A stretch of 64,000 nt of DNA from Acinetobacter sp. ANC 3813 (GCF_002135435.1 NZ_NEGK01000013.1:1-64000); one strand, 5' to 3'; shown: positions 1 to 9,523, counted from the first letter of the stretch. The notes: generated from the letters alone by a model not told the origin. Program-made: numbers and translations.

Positions 1-521
1 ATTGCAGGAAGCGCAAGTTCTACAGTTTGCAGACCGCCGTCAATTTCACGCGTCACTTGTACTTTATCGCCGTCAACTTTCACTTCTGAAGCGAAAGTCC
101 CTTGGCCTGCGCCAAGAAGAGCGCCAAGCATTTGACCGACTTGGTTTGAGTCATCATCAATGGCTTGTTTGCCTAGAAGGATTAATTGAGGCTGTTCCGC
201 TTCAACCACACCTTTTAAAATTTTAGCAATTTCAAGCGCGCCTAGCTGGCTGTCATCAGCTTCAACTAAGATACCGCGGTCAGCGCCAAGCGCCATAGAA
301 GAACGGATTTGTTCTTGAGCTTCTTTAGGACCAATAGAAACAACAACGATTTCTGAAACAGTTCCTTTTTCTTTTAAGCGAACCGCTTCTTCCACTGCGA
401 TTTCACAGAATGGGTTGATTGACATCTTAACGTTTGTTAAGTCAACACCACTGTTGTCCGGTTTAACACGAACTTTAACGTTGGCATCAACCACACGTTT
501 TACAGCAACAAGAGCCTTCAT
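1..521 (-). CDS. etfB: Electron transfer flavoprotein subunit beta (3' part beyond window)
   Basis: This is the N-terminal 173 codons of the beta subunit of electron transfer flavoprotein, the FAD/AMP-binding heterodimer that passes electrons from acyl-CoA and other dehydrogenases to ETF-ubiquinone oxidoreductase. The reverse-strand translation starts [20 protein letters not shown] and continues through an adenine-nucleotide hydrolase-like fold with the family segments [16 protein letters not shown] (about residues 37-52) and [15 protein letters not shown]. The start is the ATG at 521-519, preceded by GAGGATTAC, a good ribosome binding site. The gene runs off the left edge, so the C-terminus and the expected neighbour etfA are not visible. 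Identity is secure from the sequence; the role is family knowledge. Confidence 0.94.
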   Translation of the reverse strand, partial: MKALVAVKRVVDANVKVRVKPDNSGVDLTNVKMSINPFCEIAVEEAVRLKEKGTVSEIVVVSIGPKEAQEQIRSSMALGADRGILVEADDSQLGALEIAKILKGVVEAEQPQLILLGKQAIDDDSNQVGQMLGALLGAGQGTFASEVKVDGDKVQVTREIDGGLQTVELALPA

Positions 522-1005
522 GTAATCCTCGGCTGTTTTAGCAAATGTAAATATTGAGAAAAGTTATATTAACTCTTCACTTTAAATTTTTTAGGTGCCC
601 TATCTTGCAATGTGATTGGCATTTGGGTCAAGTCACAATTATCGAAAGACCTGTAAAAATCCGTAAAATTCCTTGAACTTGTCGTTCACACTTTTTCAGA
701 ATGGTTTTATTTATTTGTTTTCACGACTTATTTAGTTATTTTTTAAGCATTGATTTTTATTATATTTTTACTTGATTAGGATCATCAAAAGATTTGATTT
801 AATATCTTTTTCCGATCAGTCGTGATTCTTTTTTATGCAGAAATGACTGGTGCGCATATCATAGGGTTTGTGTCATTTAAGATAGATGACATATTTTTGT
901 AGCGAATTTATACAATCCATAATTGATTCAAAATTAAAACTGGCGTTATTGCGCTGAAAAATTCTGGACATTTATTTTAAAGCGCAGCGCTCCTGATTAT
1001 TTTTT
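522..1005. other. Intergenic stretch, no gene seen
   Basis: About 480 bases of A+T-rich DNA lie between the etfB start and the terminator of the LysE gene. I see no open frame with coding character on either strand and no convincing repeat. The promoter of etfB must lie in the left part (about 530-620), but no clear -35/-10 pair stands out. Confidence 0.5.
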
Positions 1006-1040
1006 AATAAAAAGCCTGCATTTAAAGCAGGCTTTTTATT
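1006..1040 (-). terminator. Rho-independent terminator of the LysE-family gene
   Basis: A 14-bp stem (AATAAAAAGCCTGC at 1006-1019 with its complement at 1027-1040) around a 7-base loop, flanked by A and T runs, lies just past the stop codon of the LysE gene. It could work on both strands, but only the minus-strand gene ends here. Confidence 0.85.
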
Positions 1041-1058
1041 AAAATGATTGTACAGATT

Positions 1059-1664
1059 TCAGTTGGAAATGAGCCATACCGCGGCAAGGCCGAGCAATCC
1101 GCCTGAGGTGCCATCGATCCATTTTTGTTTACGTGCATCAATCTCGGTTTTTTGCGTAATCTTGGCAAAAACCAAACTTAAACTGCAGTACACAATAAAT
1201 ATCAAAGTAATAAAGACTAAAGATAGATACAGCCCCTGAATTACCGTGTTGCCTGACTGATCTATAAATTGCGGCAAGATCGCAAAATAAATCAGCATGC
1301 CTTTCGGGTTTAACAAAGCGGTAAAGAATCCTTTTTTTATAGGATTTGACGCACTTTGCTGTTCAATGCTCAATTTTTTATTGCTGAACACAGATTTGAT
1401 TAAATGCACCGCCAAATATAAAAGATAAGCGATACCCAGCCAGCGGATGGTTTCAAACAAAATTGGGAAAGAGACAATAATCGCCGCAATGCCTAATGCC
1501 ACTAAAATCGAATGCACCAAATAGCCTGTGCATACACCAACAGTAGCCATCATGCCTGCTTTTGCATCTTTGCCCATCACTTGAGACAGAATAAACAGCA
1601 TATCTGGCCCAGGGGTAAAAATTAGCGGAGTAACCGTTAACGCAAAGAGTACTAATACAGACAT
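1059..1664 (-). CDS. LysE/RhtB-family amino-acid exporter
   Basis: This 201-residue inner-membrane protein belongs to the LysE/RhtB translocators, which export amino acids or related metabolites. The N-terminus carries the family signature TPGPDMLFILSQ (about residues 17-28), then hydrophobic segments near 5-20, 38-65, 69-90, 112-130, 145-170 and 185-200, matching the six-helix LysE layout and the usual length of about 205 residues. AGGAAAAGGAA stands directly before the ATG. It is transcribed divergently from an Lrp/AsnC-type regulator, the usual partner of such exporters, so control by that regulator is likely. The substrate cannot be told from the sequence. Confidence 0.9.
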   Translation of the reverse strand: MSVLVLFALTVTPLIFTPGPDMLFILSQVMGKDAKAGMMATVGVCTGYLVHSILVALGIAAIIVSFPILFETIRWLGIAYLLYLAVHLIKSVFSNKKLSIEQQSASNPIKKGFFTALLNPKGMLIYFAILPQFIDQSGNTVIQGLYLSLVFITLIFIVYCSLSLVFAKITQKTEIDARKQKWIDGTSGGLLGLAAVWLISN

Positions 1665-1735
1665 TTCCTTTTCCTATCACTGTATTGATGGACAAAAATA
1701 GTATCTGCGAATTGAACTAAAATAGGATTTCATTT

Positions 1736-1773
1736 ATTCTAATTTTAATGTTAATTTTAGAATATAATTCTAA
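1736..1773. promoter_or_regulatory. Candidate Lrp-type operator between exporter and regulator
   Basis: The palindrome TTAGAATATAATTCTAA (1757-1773, 7-bp arms, 3-base centre) sits three bases before the regulator's ATG, and another ATTCTAA half-site lies at 1736-1742. Lrp/AsnC proteins commonly bind A+T-rich palindromes in such divergent gaps. Binding by the adjacent regulator is inference. Confidence 0.5.
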
Positions 1774-1776
1774 TTT

Positions 1777-2271
1777 ATGAAATTTTCTTCTAAATCAATT
1801 CTAGTAAAGCTTGACCGCATTGATAAAAGTATCATTTCTTCTTTACAAAATAATGGACGCATGCAAAACAATGATCTTGCCAAAACCATTGGCCTGTCTC
1901 CGTCTTCTTGCCTGCGCCGCGTAAAACTGCTGGAAGAAGCAGGTGTCATTCAAAGCTATACCACGGTAGTCGACCCGCAAAAAATTGGCTTTCAATTGAT
2001 TTTGTTTTCTCGTATTTGGCTGCTAGGTCAAGATGCTGAAACGATTGATACCTTTATAGAAGCGATGAAAGAGCTGCCTCAGGTCATGGAGTGCTACATT
2101 ATTCTTGGCGAATGCGATGCCATGCTAAAAGTGGTGGTGCCTGATTTAGAAAGTTACCGTAAATTTCAGTCTACACATTTGACCAAGAAAAACGGCATTA
2201 CCAGTGTAAAAACCGATGTGCCAAGTCAAATTGTTAAGCAAAGCTATCAGCTGCCACTGGAGGATTTATAA
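1777..2271 (+). CDS. Lrp/AsnC-family transcriptional regulator
   Basis: This 164-residue regulator has the standard Lrp/AsnC plan: an N-terminal winged helix-turn-helix (about residues 12-70, with LDRIDKSIISSLQNNGRMQ and LAKTIGLSPSSCLRRVKLLE) and a C-terminal RAM ligand-binding domain (about 75-155, with the segment VMECYIILGECDAMLKVVVPD). Such proteins sense amino acids and control transport or catabolic genes. It is divergent from the LysE-type exporter with a 112-bp gap, so local control of the exporter is the natural inference. The ATG has no Shine-Dalgarno sequence and lies right behind a palindrome, so the message may be nearly leaderless. Confidence 0.92.
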   Translation: MKFSSKSILVKLDRIDKSIISSLQNNGRMQNNDLAKTIGLSPSSCLRRVKLLEEAGVIQSYTTVVDPQKIGFQLILFSRIWLLGQDAETIDTFIEAMKELPQVMECYIILGECDAMLKVVVPDLESYRKFQSTHLTKKNGITSVKTDVPSQIVKQSYQLPLEDL

Positions 2272-2351
2272 ATGTTGCGCTCTGAACTGTACTATTAATA
2301 ATGAGCTGGTCATCTATTCTTATTTCATTTGAACATGTTTTTTGACGTTTC

Positions 2352-2519
2352 ATGAGGCTACATACAGTTGTGAATCATTGTTTTATCAATCATGATTTTA
2401 TAGAACCAATAGAAGGTAATATTCTGTATGAAGACCTCTACTACACTTTAGACAATACTGATATTTACTTAAAATTAAAGGATGAATTAATTTTAGAAAG
2501 TATAGATTCTTCTATTTAA
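2352..2519 (+). CDS. Possible small hypothetical protein, 55 aa
   Basis: An ATG-initiated frame of 55 codons encodes an acidic peptide beginning MRLHTVVNHCF and ending LILESIDSSI. It lies in an otherwise gene-free A+T-rich gap (2272-2673) and has no clear ribosome binding site. The acidic, leucine-rich second half looks protein-like, so it could be a real small gene or the remnant of a larger one. I do not recognise a family. Confidence 0.25.
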   Translation: MRLHTVVNHCFINHDFIEPIEGNILYEDLYYTLDNTDIYLKLKDELILESIDSSI

Positions 2520-2673
2520 GATTATGGCTGATCTACAAAACCAAAAAGCGCAGACGCTAGACTTTAAATTATAAAATATATATAAATTAATCTTATAGAC
2601 TAATTTTCTAAGCTTTGTATGACGTGTATGTAATAGGTTAATTTTAGAAAAACTTTAAAGTTTGGATTGTTTA

Positions 2674-3000
2674 ATGTCTCAAGAATATATAACTCTTTTA
2701 AAAATTAGAAAATATTATGTCATTGGTATCCTCATTGGCATTCCAATTTTTTTACTAGTTTTTTTTCAAATCATGGTTTTTTTTAATTTCGGTGTTTCAG
2801 TAATTACGCTGCTTTTAATTATTACATGCTTATTTCTTATACTTTTTAGCACCTTATTTTTTCTATCGAAAGACATTTGTCCTTGGTGTAAAGAGAGTTT
2901 CTTTAATGGAGCTGCTTCAGGGGATGGAATAAGCCTTATATTTAGAAGAAACTGCCAGCATTGTGGAATGCCAAAAAAAGGGAAAAATCAGCAGGATTGA
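2674..3000 (+). CDS. Small membrane protein with C-terminal zinc-ribbon-like motif
   Basis: This hypothetical protein of 108 residues (from the ATG at 2674; an in-frame TTG lies 12 bases upstream) has two strongly hydrophobic segments (about residues 15-40 and 42-65) followed by a short cytosolic tail with CPWC and CQHC pairs about 27 residues apart. Four cysteines in this arrangement usually bind one zinc ion. No enzymatic motif is visible. Codon use is A+T-rich like the surrounding gap. Function unknown. Confidence 0.55.
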   Translation: MSQEYITLLKIRKYYVIGILIGIPIFLLVFFQIMVFFNFGVSVITLLLIITCLFLILFSTLFFLSKDICPWCKESFFNGAASGDGISLIFRRNCQHCGMPKKGKNQQD

Positions 3001-3171
3001 ATCCTTTTTAATATCATAGCGATTATACGATATACCAATTTTAGAACCTTATTAAGGTGCCAAATTAGTATAAGAGTCACTGTTCATCGATTGGCGTGAT
3101 TACGTAATCATTAAAATAACGAATACTCCGTCAGCAACACCAATATTTATGTTTTCAAAAGCCTCATACAT

Positions 3172-3207
3172 AAAAAAGCGATTTGAATATTCAAACCGCT
3201 TTTTTTT
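3172..3207. terminator. Bidirectional terminator hairpin
   Basis: A near-perfect palindrome, AAAAAAGCGATTTGAA against TTCAAACCGCTTTTTT, sits just past the stop codon of the minus-strand gene that ends at 3223. It has A and T runs on both sides and can also end plus-strand transcription from the left. Confidence 0.85.
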
Positions 3208-3222
3208 AGCACAATATCGCAC

Positions 3223-3594
3223 TTAAACAGGCTGATTTTCTAAAAAATCACGATGAATATGACTTAAATCAATCAGCTCAAACTCAGCCAATCCAAAAAT
3301 TTCCCAGACAGCCAAAAAGTCTTCTTTTGTGTCAAAGCTTGCTGTTGGTGATTTGCTTTCTTGCCACTGCAAATCTGAAATCCACAAATAATACTGCTGT
3401 GTTTCAGCATTCAGCGCTTGAACTTTACCATTGGCATTCACGCCTTGCACTGCAGTATTCGCAGGAAGTAACGGCTCCATGTTCGGCAAGCTAATTTCTA
3501 CAAAATGCTTAACTTGACGAAGGCCATAGCCTGCAAAAATATCTTTTTGCTTCGCACTGAGCCTGTCATATTTTTCCTGAACATCCAAAATCAT
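3223..3594 (-). CDS. Hypothetical protein, 123 aa
   Basis: This soluble, acidic protein of 123 residues starts MILDVQEKYDRLSAKQKDIF. No signal peptide, membrane segment or known motif is visible. The middle (about residues 55-80) is rich in aromatic residues (YYLWISDLQW). It stands alone between two long gaps and ends at a strong terminator, so it is probably monocistronic. It looks like a genuine genus-level hypothetical gene, but I cannot assign a role. Confidence 0.6.
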   Translation of the reverse strand: MILDVQEKYDRLSAKQKDIFAGYGLRQVKHFVEISLPNMEPLLPANTAVQGVNANGKVQALNAETQQYYLWISDLQWQESKSPTASFDTKEDFLAVWEIFGLAEFELIDLSHIHRDFLENQPV

Positions 3595-4018
3595 GTCTAT
3601 TGCCTAGTTTCAAATAAAATTTTTATATACAGTTCGCGGAACATCATTTGTTCCCTAAGCGGATTATTGCCGCTGTCCGCTATGCATCAATAAACCTATT
3701 TATACGTGAAAAATTGACTTCTTTTTATTCTACGTTAGTTCATATTGCATACATCTGCTGTTTCTTTTTACCTCATTCTGCCATTTTTGGGAAGAGATTG
3801 CAGAGGCTATAAGATAGCCACCTGTTTGTTGCAGGTTGATGACATCTGTTGCAAAGCGATAAAGCCGCCTATCAATCAAAATGTTTAATTGATTGTGCAT
3901 CGCATTTAATAACTGAACCTTTTTGACTCAAAATACGATTAAATTCACAATAATCTTCCAAAAAATTAAATAAAATCTATGGCACAGGGCTTGCATTGAT
4001 GAAGTTAACTTTAAATCA
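3595..4018. other. Intergenic stretch with possible amidase promoter
   Basis: This gap of about 420 bases has no coding frame. An imperfect palindrome around CAATCAAAATGTTTAATTGATTG lies near 3874-3896. A weak promoter candidate, TTGACT at 3923-3928 and CACAAT at 3946-3951 with a 17-base spacer, could serve the amidase gene. Confidence 0.35.
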
Positions 4019-5710
4019 ATGCGGAACAACTCAATGTCAGGCTTCAAAAAAACCCTATTATTCGTATCTTTATCCAGTCTTCTGGCTGCCTGTAATGACT
4101 CCAATGAATCCAATTCAAGTGCAGAAAATATAACGCCTGTTCCCTTCAACCCTGTAGAAGCGACCATTGCCGATGTACACCGCTCAATTACCACAAAAGG
4201 CGCAAATTGCGTTTCGATTGTGCAAAGCTATTTAGACCGTATAGAAGCCTACGACAAAAAAGGCCCTACATTAAATAGCATTATTGCGGTTAGCCCTACA
4301 GCCTTGCAAGAAGCTAAAGCACTGGATGATTACTATCTTAAAACAGGACAATTAAAAGGTGATTTGCACTGCGTCACAGTACTGCCTAAAGATAATATTG
4401 ATGCTGTAGACATGGCCAATACTGCGGGTTCCAAGGCATTAACTGATAATTTCCCGCTTGATGATGCGTATATGATTAAAAATATTAAAGCACATGGCGG
4501 GATTATTCTAGGCAAGGCTAATTTAGATGAATTTGCTTTTGGTTTTGGCGGCAGCTCTAGCAATCCCAATGGCGGGCAAACTAAAAATGTCTATGACTTA
4601 AGCAAAGGTCCAGGCGGCTCTTCTGCAGGTACGGGTGCTGCCATTAACGCCAGCTTGGCATTGATTGGCATTGGCACAGATACTGGCGGTTCTATTCGTA
4701 TTCCATCTGCAGTACAAGGCTTGGTTGGCTTACGCCCCTCACTTCGCCTAGTCAGCCAAGATGGGATTATTCCTTTGGCGCCAACACAAGACACAGCTGG
4801 CCCGATGTGCAGAAAAGCGATTGACTGCGCCATATTAATGAACAGCTTAACGGGTTATGACGCCGCAACTTCTTCTAATCAGCGCAATGATTTTGACCGA
4901 TTATCACCGCTAGTTAGCTCTGCAGCGCAATATAAAACCATGTATTCTGTGCCAGAAAGTTATGTACCTGCAGCAACAGAATCCCTTCAAGGCAAACGCA
5001 TTGGCATAGTCAAAGCCATGTATGCTCAACCCAATAGCAGCGGTGTAATGACTGAAGACGGCACACTGGTCAATCAGGCCATGGAACAAGCCATTGCCAA
5101 ATTAACCGCGGCTGGCGCAACGGTAGAAGTCGTCGAAATTAACGATTTATCGAAAATTTTCTCGACCTATTCCAGCCTATCGTCTTATGAGTTTAAAACA
5201 GCACTTACAGTTTATTTGCAAAGCACACAGAGTATCTTCAAATCTTATGCAGACTTGCAGCAAAGTGGTTTAATGATTGCGACGTTCAATAATTATGACC
5301 GAGATCCAACAGCACAAACCTTCATAGATGGCTATGCCTTGAACACCACTACACGTGCTCCGCATGTGCGCGGCAGTTTAAACAGCGCCTTAGACAATAC
5401 CGATGCTGCGGGCGAGTTTAAAGGCTTAAGCTATGATGCCTTGGCTTATCCAACCATGACGGCTTTAGCATCTGACTTAGGAAAAGGTCCATCCGCTGGC
5501 ACCAACAACCGCTTAAGTCCATTCAGCGGATTTCCAGCGCTTTCCATGCCTGCTGCCTCAGTGACATCAACACGCAGCACTTATCCAATGAATGTTAATA
5601 TTGAATTCATCGCCCGTGAATTTGATGAACCGACTTTATTTAAAATTGCAGTCGCTTTTGAGCAAGTGAATCCAGCTCGCCAAGTTCCTGTTCACACGCC
5701 TGCACTCTAA
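4019..5710 (+). CDS. Amidase-signature family enzyme, predicted lipoprotein
   Basis: The amidase-signature family hydrolyses amide bonds with a Ser-cisSer-Lys triad. All three are visible when counted from this start: Lys124 in LPKDN, cis-Ser201 in GGSSAG, and nucleophile Ser225 in DTGGSIR. The glycine/serine-rich core spans about residues 165-240 and the whole length (563 aa) fits the family. Unusually, the N-terminus is a lipoprotein signal: two lysines, a hydrophobic stretch and the lipobox LAAC with Cys25, followed by an Asn/Ser-rich linker. The enzyme should therefore be membrane-anchored in the cell envelope. An alternative start at 4034 (MSGFKK) keeps the same signal. The substrate is unknown; most family members are cytosolic. 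Confidence 0.88.
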   Translation: MRNNSMSGFKKTLLFVSLSSLLAACNDSNESNSSAENITPVPFNPVEATIADVHRSITTKGANCVSIVQSYLDRIEAYDKKGPTLNSIIAVSPTALQEAKALDDYYLKTGQLKGDLHCVTVLPKDNIDAVDMANTAGSKALTDNFPLDDAYMIKNIKAHGGIILGKANLDEFAFGFGGSSSNPNGGQTKNVYDLSKGPGGSSAGTGAAINASLALIGIGTDTGGSIRIPSAVQGLVGLRPSLRLVSQDGIIPLAPTQDTAGPMCRKAIDCAILMNSLTGYDAATSSNQRNDFDRLSPLVSSAAQYKTMYSVPESYVPAATESLQGKRIGIVKAMYAQPNSSGVMTEDGTLVNQAMEQAIAKLTAAGATVEVVEINDLSKIFSTYSSLSSYEFKTALTVYLQSTQSIFKSYADLQQSGLMIATFNNYDRDPTAQTFIDGYALNTTTRAPHVRGSLNSALDNTDAAGEFKGLSYDALAYPTMTALASDLGKGPSAGTNNRLSPFSGFPALSMPAASVTSTRSTYPMNVNIEFIAREFDEPTLFKIAVAFEQVNPARQVPVHTPAL

Positions 5711-5746
5711 AACTTAGTCACCAGCACATATTTAAAATGGTTACAG

Positions 5747-5771
5747 ATAGGAGCTTCGGCTCCTATTTCTT
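5747..5771 (+). terminator. Terminator of the amidase gene
   Basis: The stem ATAGGAGC/GCTCCTAT with a TTCG tetraloop is followed by TTCTTTT. It overlaps the stop codon of the convergent xerC gene, so it may serve both strands. Confidence 0.85.
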
Positions 5772-6689
5772 TTGCTGCGCTCGTGGATGCGCCTGATCAT
5801 AGACTTGCGCAAGATGGTCAAAATCAACATGCGTATAAATTTGCGTAGTGGTTAAATTACTGTGTCCCAGCATCTCTTGCACGGCGCGTAGATCTCCGCT
5901 GTTGGACAGCATATGGCTGGCAAAACAATGCCGCAGCAAATGCGGATGCAGATCTACATTTACCCCAGCACGCAGTGCCTGAAATTTCACTCTATTTTCA
6001 ATTTGCCGTGCACCAAGCGGATTGCCCTTTTGCGTAATAAAGACATTGGCTTCGGGTACAAAATCGCCATGCCATAAGGGATAAACCTGCAGCCAGTTCA
6101 TCACTGCATCTTTGGCTTTCGTGCCAAAAGGCACTATGCGGGTTTTATTGCCCTTACCTGTTATGCGCAAAAGCTGACGGTTAAAATCCACATCTTTAAT
6201 CCGCAGTGACTGAACCTCGGCAAGGCGCAGCCCGCTAGAATACAGCAATTCTAAAATGGCTTTATCACGCAGCCACATTTGCTGCTGAATTTCAGACTCA
6301 GGTTCTGGCTGGTCTAAAATTTGATTGACCGTTTCTATATCGACCAAACCCGGCAAAGGCCGTGACTGGCGCTTGAGCTGAAAATCATCTGCCGGATTAA
6401 AGCTCATGTATTCGCCCTGTTCCGCCCATTTCATAAACTGGCGGATGGCAGACAGCATACGCTGCAAACTGCTGGAGCTTAATTGAAAACGCTCAACTTT
6501 ATGCGCCAAATATTCGCGTAAATCTGAAGTTTCTACATCTGCTAAAGGCAAGTTGCGCGTTGCACAAAATTGCATAAAATCCGAAACATCCCGTTCATAA
6601 GCCTGCAAGGTATGCTCCGATTGATTTTGAATTTTTCGTTCTTTTAGCCACATGGCCAAAAGTGCTGCAGCATTTTGTTCAAAAGACAT
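5763..6689 (-). CDS. xerC: Tyrosine recombinase XerC
   Basis: XerC pairs with XerD at the dif site to resolve chromosome dimers. The 308-residue protein has an N-terminal SAM-like core-binding domain (about residues 5-92) and a C-terminal catalytic domain carrying the full set of recombinase residues: Arg155 (SSGLRLAE), Lys179 (TGKGNK), His250 and Arg253 (HPHLLRH), His276 (LGHSN) and nucleophile Tyr285 (IYTHV). Length and the LGHSNLTTTQIYTHVDFDHL region match XerC rather than a phage integrase. It follows an alpha/beta hydrolase gene by 9 bases and lies downstream of dapF, a neighbourhood common in gammaproteobacteria. Confidence 0.95.
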   Translation of the reverse strand: MSFEQNAAALLAMWLKERKIQNQSEHTLQAYERDVSDFMQFCATRNLPLADVETSDLREYLAHKVERFQLSSSSLQRMLSAIRQFMKWAEQGEYMSFNPADDFQLKRQSRPLPGLVDIETVNQILDQPEPESEIQQQMWLRDKAILELLYSSGLRLAEVQSLRIKDVDFNRQLLRITGKGNKTRIVPFGTKAKDAVMNWLQVYPLWHGDFVPEANVFITQKGNPLGARQIENRVKFQALRAGVNVDLHPHLLRHCFASHMLSNSGDLRAVQEMLGHSNLTTTQIYTHVDFDHLAQVYDQAHPRAQQKK

Positions 6690-6698
6690 TAAATCGCT

Positions 6699-7316
6699 TT
6701 ATCCTTCATTATTTTGCTGCGCCAATAAAAACGCATTGATTAAAGCTGCTGTCTCAAATGCATGTTTAGATGCAAATAAATGATCTCCGCCGTCAATCAT
6801 TTTTAAAATTGAACGTTCAAATTTCAAATGCAGATATTTTCCTATTTCAATCGGGCTGATCAAGTCTGCACTGCCCCACAGCAGCAATACAGGCTGTTTA
6901 ATGTCTGATAATTGCGCAGAATAATCTAATTGTACATCCACAAACCAATCTGGATTGCTTATATATTGATTCCGATATGCACTGCGCCAGTCTTCAGCTA
7001 GAAATGGTGTCAAATCAATGCCGCCAGAAGTCGCAATCAGCACCAAAGCTTTTACCAGCTTGGGCTTTTGCAAGGCAGCCTGCACAGCAAAAATTCCGCC
7101 CATGGACTGCGCCACAATCACACATTCCTGTTCAATCTGTGACAAAACATAACGGCTCAGCGTTTCGAAATCAAACACTGCAGGATGATTTGGCTCGCCC
7201 GCAAAACCGGGGTAAGCAACGCTATTTTTAGCATACGCTTCCGGCAGCAGTGAAATTAAAGGCTGCCAAAATGCGGTATCTCCAGATGCGCCGGGTAGAA
7301 AAATAAGTTGTGTCAT
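6699..7316 (-). CDS. Alpha/beta-hydrolase fold protein
   Basis: This 205-residue protein has the alpha/beta-hydrolase plan with a likely triad Ser71 (nucleophile elbow AQSMGG), Asp151 (GSADLIS) and His179 (GGDHLF). An oxyanion-type loop LPGASGD is near residues 7-13. It lacks a signal peptide and a large lid, which suggests a small cytosolic esterase or thioesterase. I start it at the internal ATG at 7316 (MTQLIF) rather than the one 15 bases upstream because the fold begins there. It is 9 bases from xerC and is cut off from dapF by a terminator, so the two probably form their own unit. Substrate unknown. Confidence 0.8.
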   Translation of the reverse strand: MTQLIFLPGASGDTAFWQPLISLLPEAYAKNSVAYPGFAGEPNHPAVFDFETLSRYVLSQIEQECVIVAQSMGGIFAVQAALQKPKLVKALVLIATSGGIDLTPFLAEDWRSAYRNQYISNPDWFVDVQLDYSAQLSDIKQPVLLLWGSADLISPIEIGKYLHLKFERSILKMIDGGDHLFASKHAFETAALINAFLLAQQNNEG

Positions 7317-7369
7317 TGCACGGCCGAACAAAGCCCATTGAATTTACAGCATAACTGATTTTCGCACAT

Positions 7370-7400
7370 AAAAAAGCACCATCCAATGATAGTGCTTTTC
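7370..7400 (-). terminator. Terminator downstream of dapF
   Basis: On the minus strand AAAAGCACTATC pairs imperfectly with GATGGTGCTTTTTTA. The stem is AGCAC/GTGCT with an inner ATC/GAT extension, followed by a T run. It separates lysA-dapF from the hydrolase-xerC pair. Confidence 0.75.
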
Positions 7401-7419
7401 TTTAAAATTGAGTCTTCAC

Positions 7420-8265
7420 TTAGCCTTGGAAATAATTCAAATCCAAACGGCCTTCATAGACATTTGCGGTAGGTCCTGTCATCCAAACAACATCGCCTTC
7501 TTTCCACTCAATTTGCAGCTTGCCGCCAGCCAATTCAATTTCCACTGAATTTGCCAGTAAACCGCGGCGCATGCCAGACACAGCTGCAGCGCAAGCGCCT
7601 GTACCGCATGCCAATGTTTCGCCAACACCGCGTTCAAATACACGCAAACGCGCATGTTTTTCGTCAATGATCTGCATAAACCCAGCATTCACACGTGCAG
7701 GAAAACGCGCGTGCGCTTCCACTTGTGGACCCAGACGCGCAACATCGGCTTCAATGACATCAGGCACAATAGTCACCGCATGCGGGTTGCCCATGCTCAC
7801 CACATCAATCGTCAGCTCATTGCCGTCTGGCAAACTGAGATCATATAGATTTTCAGGCTCTTCAGCCAAAAATGGAATTTCATGCGGCAGGAATTTTGGA
7901 TAGCCCATATTCACGCGCACCCAGCCATTTTGACCCAGCTCAGGTTCGACAATACCTGCTTTGGTTTGCACTTTAATTTTGGTTTTTGTGGTCAGCTGAC
8001 GCTCATGCACAAAACGCGCAAAGCAGCGCACGCCGTTGCCGCACTGCTCCACTTCAGAACCATCGGCATTAAAAATGCGGTATTTGAAGTCTACATTGGG
8101 CATATCTGGCGGCTCAACCACCAGCAGCTGGTCAAAGCCAATGCCGAAATGGCGGTCAGCCAAACGCTGAATGGTCAATGTATCTAAATAGGCACGCTGG
8201 GTAATCATATCCAGCACCAAAAAATCATTGCCTAGGCCATGCATTTTGGTAAATTCTAATAACAT
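7420..8265 (-). CDS. dapF: Diaminopimelate epimerase
   Basis: DapF converts LL- to meso-diaminopimelate, the precursor of both peptidoglycan and lysine. The two catalytic cysteines are present: Cys75 in EQCGNGVRC and Cys220 in LACGTGAC. The 281-residue protein has the paired pseudo-symmetric halves and usual length of the family. The start is the ATG at 8265 ([15 protein letters not shown]), which has AAGGAGGAATTCGAG in front; a longer frame upstream would add 11 residues not seen in the family. It begins 13 bases after the lysA stop, so lysA and dapF are co-transcribed. Confidence 0.96.
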   Translation of the reverse strand: MLLEFTKMHGLGNDFLVLDMITQRAYLDTLTIQRLADRHFGIGFDQLLVVEPPDMPNVDFKYRIFNADGSEVEQCGNGVRCFARFVHERQLTTKTKIKVQTKAGIVEPELGQNGWVRVNMGYPKFLPHEIPFLAEEPENLYDLSLPDGNELTIDVVSMGNPHAVTIVPDVIEADVARLGPQVEAHARFPARVNAGFMQIIDEKHARLRVFERGVGETLACGTGACAAAVSGMRRGLLANSVEIELAGGKLQIEWKEGDVVWMTGPTANVYEGRLDLNYFQG

Positions 8266-8278
8266 CTCGAATTCCTCC

Positions 8279-9523
8279 TTAAGGCAGCAGACGTTCACGT
8301 TCCCACAATGATTCGATGCTTTCGCGCTCGCGAATCAAATGAGACTGATCGCCATCGACCATCACTTCAGCTGCGCGGCCGCGGCTGTTGTAGTTAGAAC
8401 TCATCACAAAACCGTATGCGCCTGCGCCTAAAACTGCCAGCACATCATTTTCCTGAATCGCAAGCTTACGCTCTTTACCCAAGAAATCGCCAGTTTCGCA
8501 AATCGCGCCAACCACATCCCACTCTTTCGCTTCTGTATCAGTACGCGGCGTCACTTCCTGAATATCCATCCATGCTTCATATAAAGCCGGGCGGATTAAG
8601 TCATTCATTGCCGCATCAATAATGGCGAAGTTGCGGTGATTGGTCGGTTTCAGCAGATCCACCTTAGTCAGCAATACGCCTGCATTGGCAGAAATGCTGC
8701 GGCCCGGCTCCATATAGACTTTCATGCCTAATTTTTCTAAAGCCGGCTTCATCGCATTGGCATATTCTTCAACCGATGGCGGTGTTTCATCTTTATAAGT
8801 CACACCTAAACCGCCGCCAATATCAATATGCTTAAGATTGATACCCAGCTCTTTAAGCTGCGCAATCATCACCATCACACGGTCTAAAGCATCTACAAAT
8901 GGCTGTGTTTCTGTCAGCTGTGAGCCGATGTGGCAGTCAATGCCAACGACATCTAGATTTGGCAATGACGCAGCGTATTGATACGTTTCGTATACGCTAT
9001 CTGATGGAATACCGAATTTATTTTCTTTTAAGCCTGTAGAGATATACGGATGCGTTTTTGCATCGACATCCGGATTTACACGCAATGAAATTGGCGCTTG
9101 CTTGCCCAGTTTTTCCGCAACTTTTTGAATGCGGTCAAGTTCTGCATAAGACTCTACGTTAAAGCAGGCAATGCCGACTTCCAGCGCTTTTTGAATATCC
9201 GCTTCAGTTTTGCCTAGGCCTGAAAATACGATTTTAGACGCATCGCCGCCAGCTTTCAGGACCCGCGCCAATTCGCCGCCAGTCACAATATCAAAGCCTG
9301 CGCCCAGCTTAGCCAATACATTCAATACCGCAAGGTTAGAGTTCGACTTGACCGCAAAGCAAATTTGATGATCGATAAAGCCAAATGCACGGTCCATATC
9401 CAAATAATGTTTGGCTAAAGTATTTTTGGAATAGACATAAAGCGGCGTGCCATATTGCTCCGCGAGCTGCTGTAATGAACATTGCTCAGCGTGCAAAACC
9501 CCATTAATGCGGGTAAAACTCAT
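8279..9523 (-). CDS. lysA: Diaminopimelate decarboxylase
   Basis: LysA decarboxylates meso-diaminopimelate to lysine, the last step of the pathway fed by DapF. This PLP enzyme of fold III has the Schiff-base lysine Lys59 in CFAVKSNSN, the HIGSQ segment, the glycine-rich phosphate loop GGGLGV, and the C-terminal CETGDFLG and [10 protein letters not shown] motifs that bind the substrate at the dimer interface. The length of 414 residues is typical. It lies between lptM (25 bases upstream) and dapF in one minus-strand unit. Confidence 0.96.
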   Translation of the reverse strand: MSFTRINGVLHAEQCSLQQLAEQYGTPLYVYSKNTLAKHYLDMDRAFGFIDHQICFAVKSNSNLAVLNVLAKLGAGFDIVTGGELARVLKAGGDASKIVFSGLGKTEADIQKALEVGIACFNVESYAELDRIQKVAEKLGKQAPISLRVNPDVDAKTHPYISTGLKENKFGIPSDSVYETYQYAASLPNLDVVGIDCHIGSQLTETQPFVDALDRVMVMIAQLKELGINLKHIDIGGGLGVTYKDETPPSVEEYANAMKPALEKLGMKVYMEPGRSISANAGVLLTKVDLLKPTNHRNFAIIDAAMNDLIRPALYEAWMDIQEVTPRTDTEAKEWDVVGAICETGDFLGKERKLAIQENDVLAVLGAGAYGFVMSSNYNSRGRAAEVMVDGDQSHLIRERESIESLWERERLLP

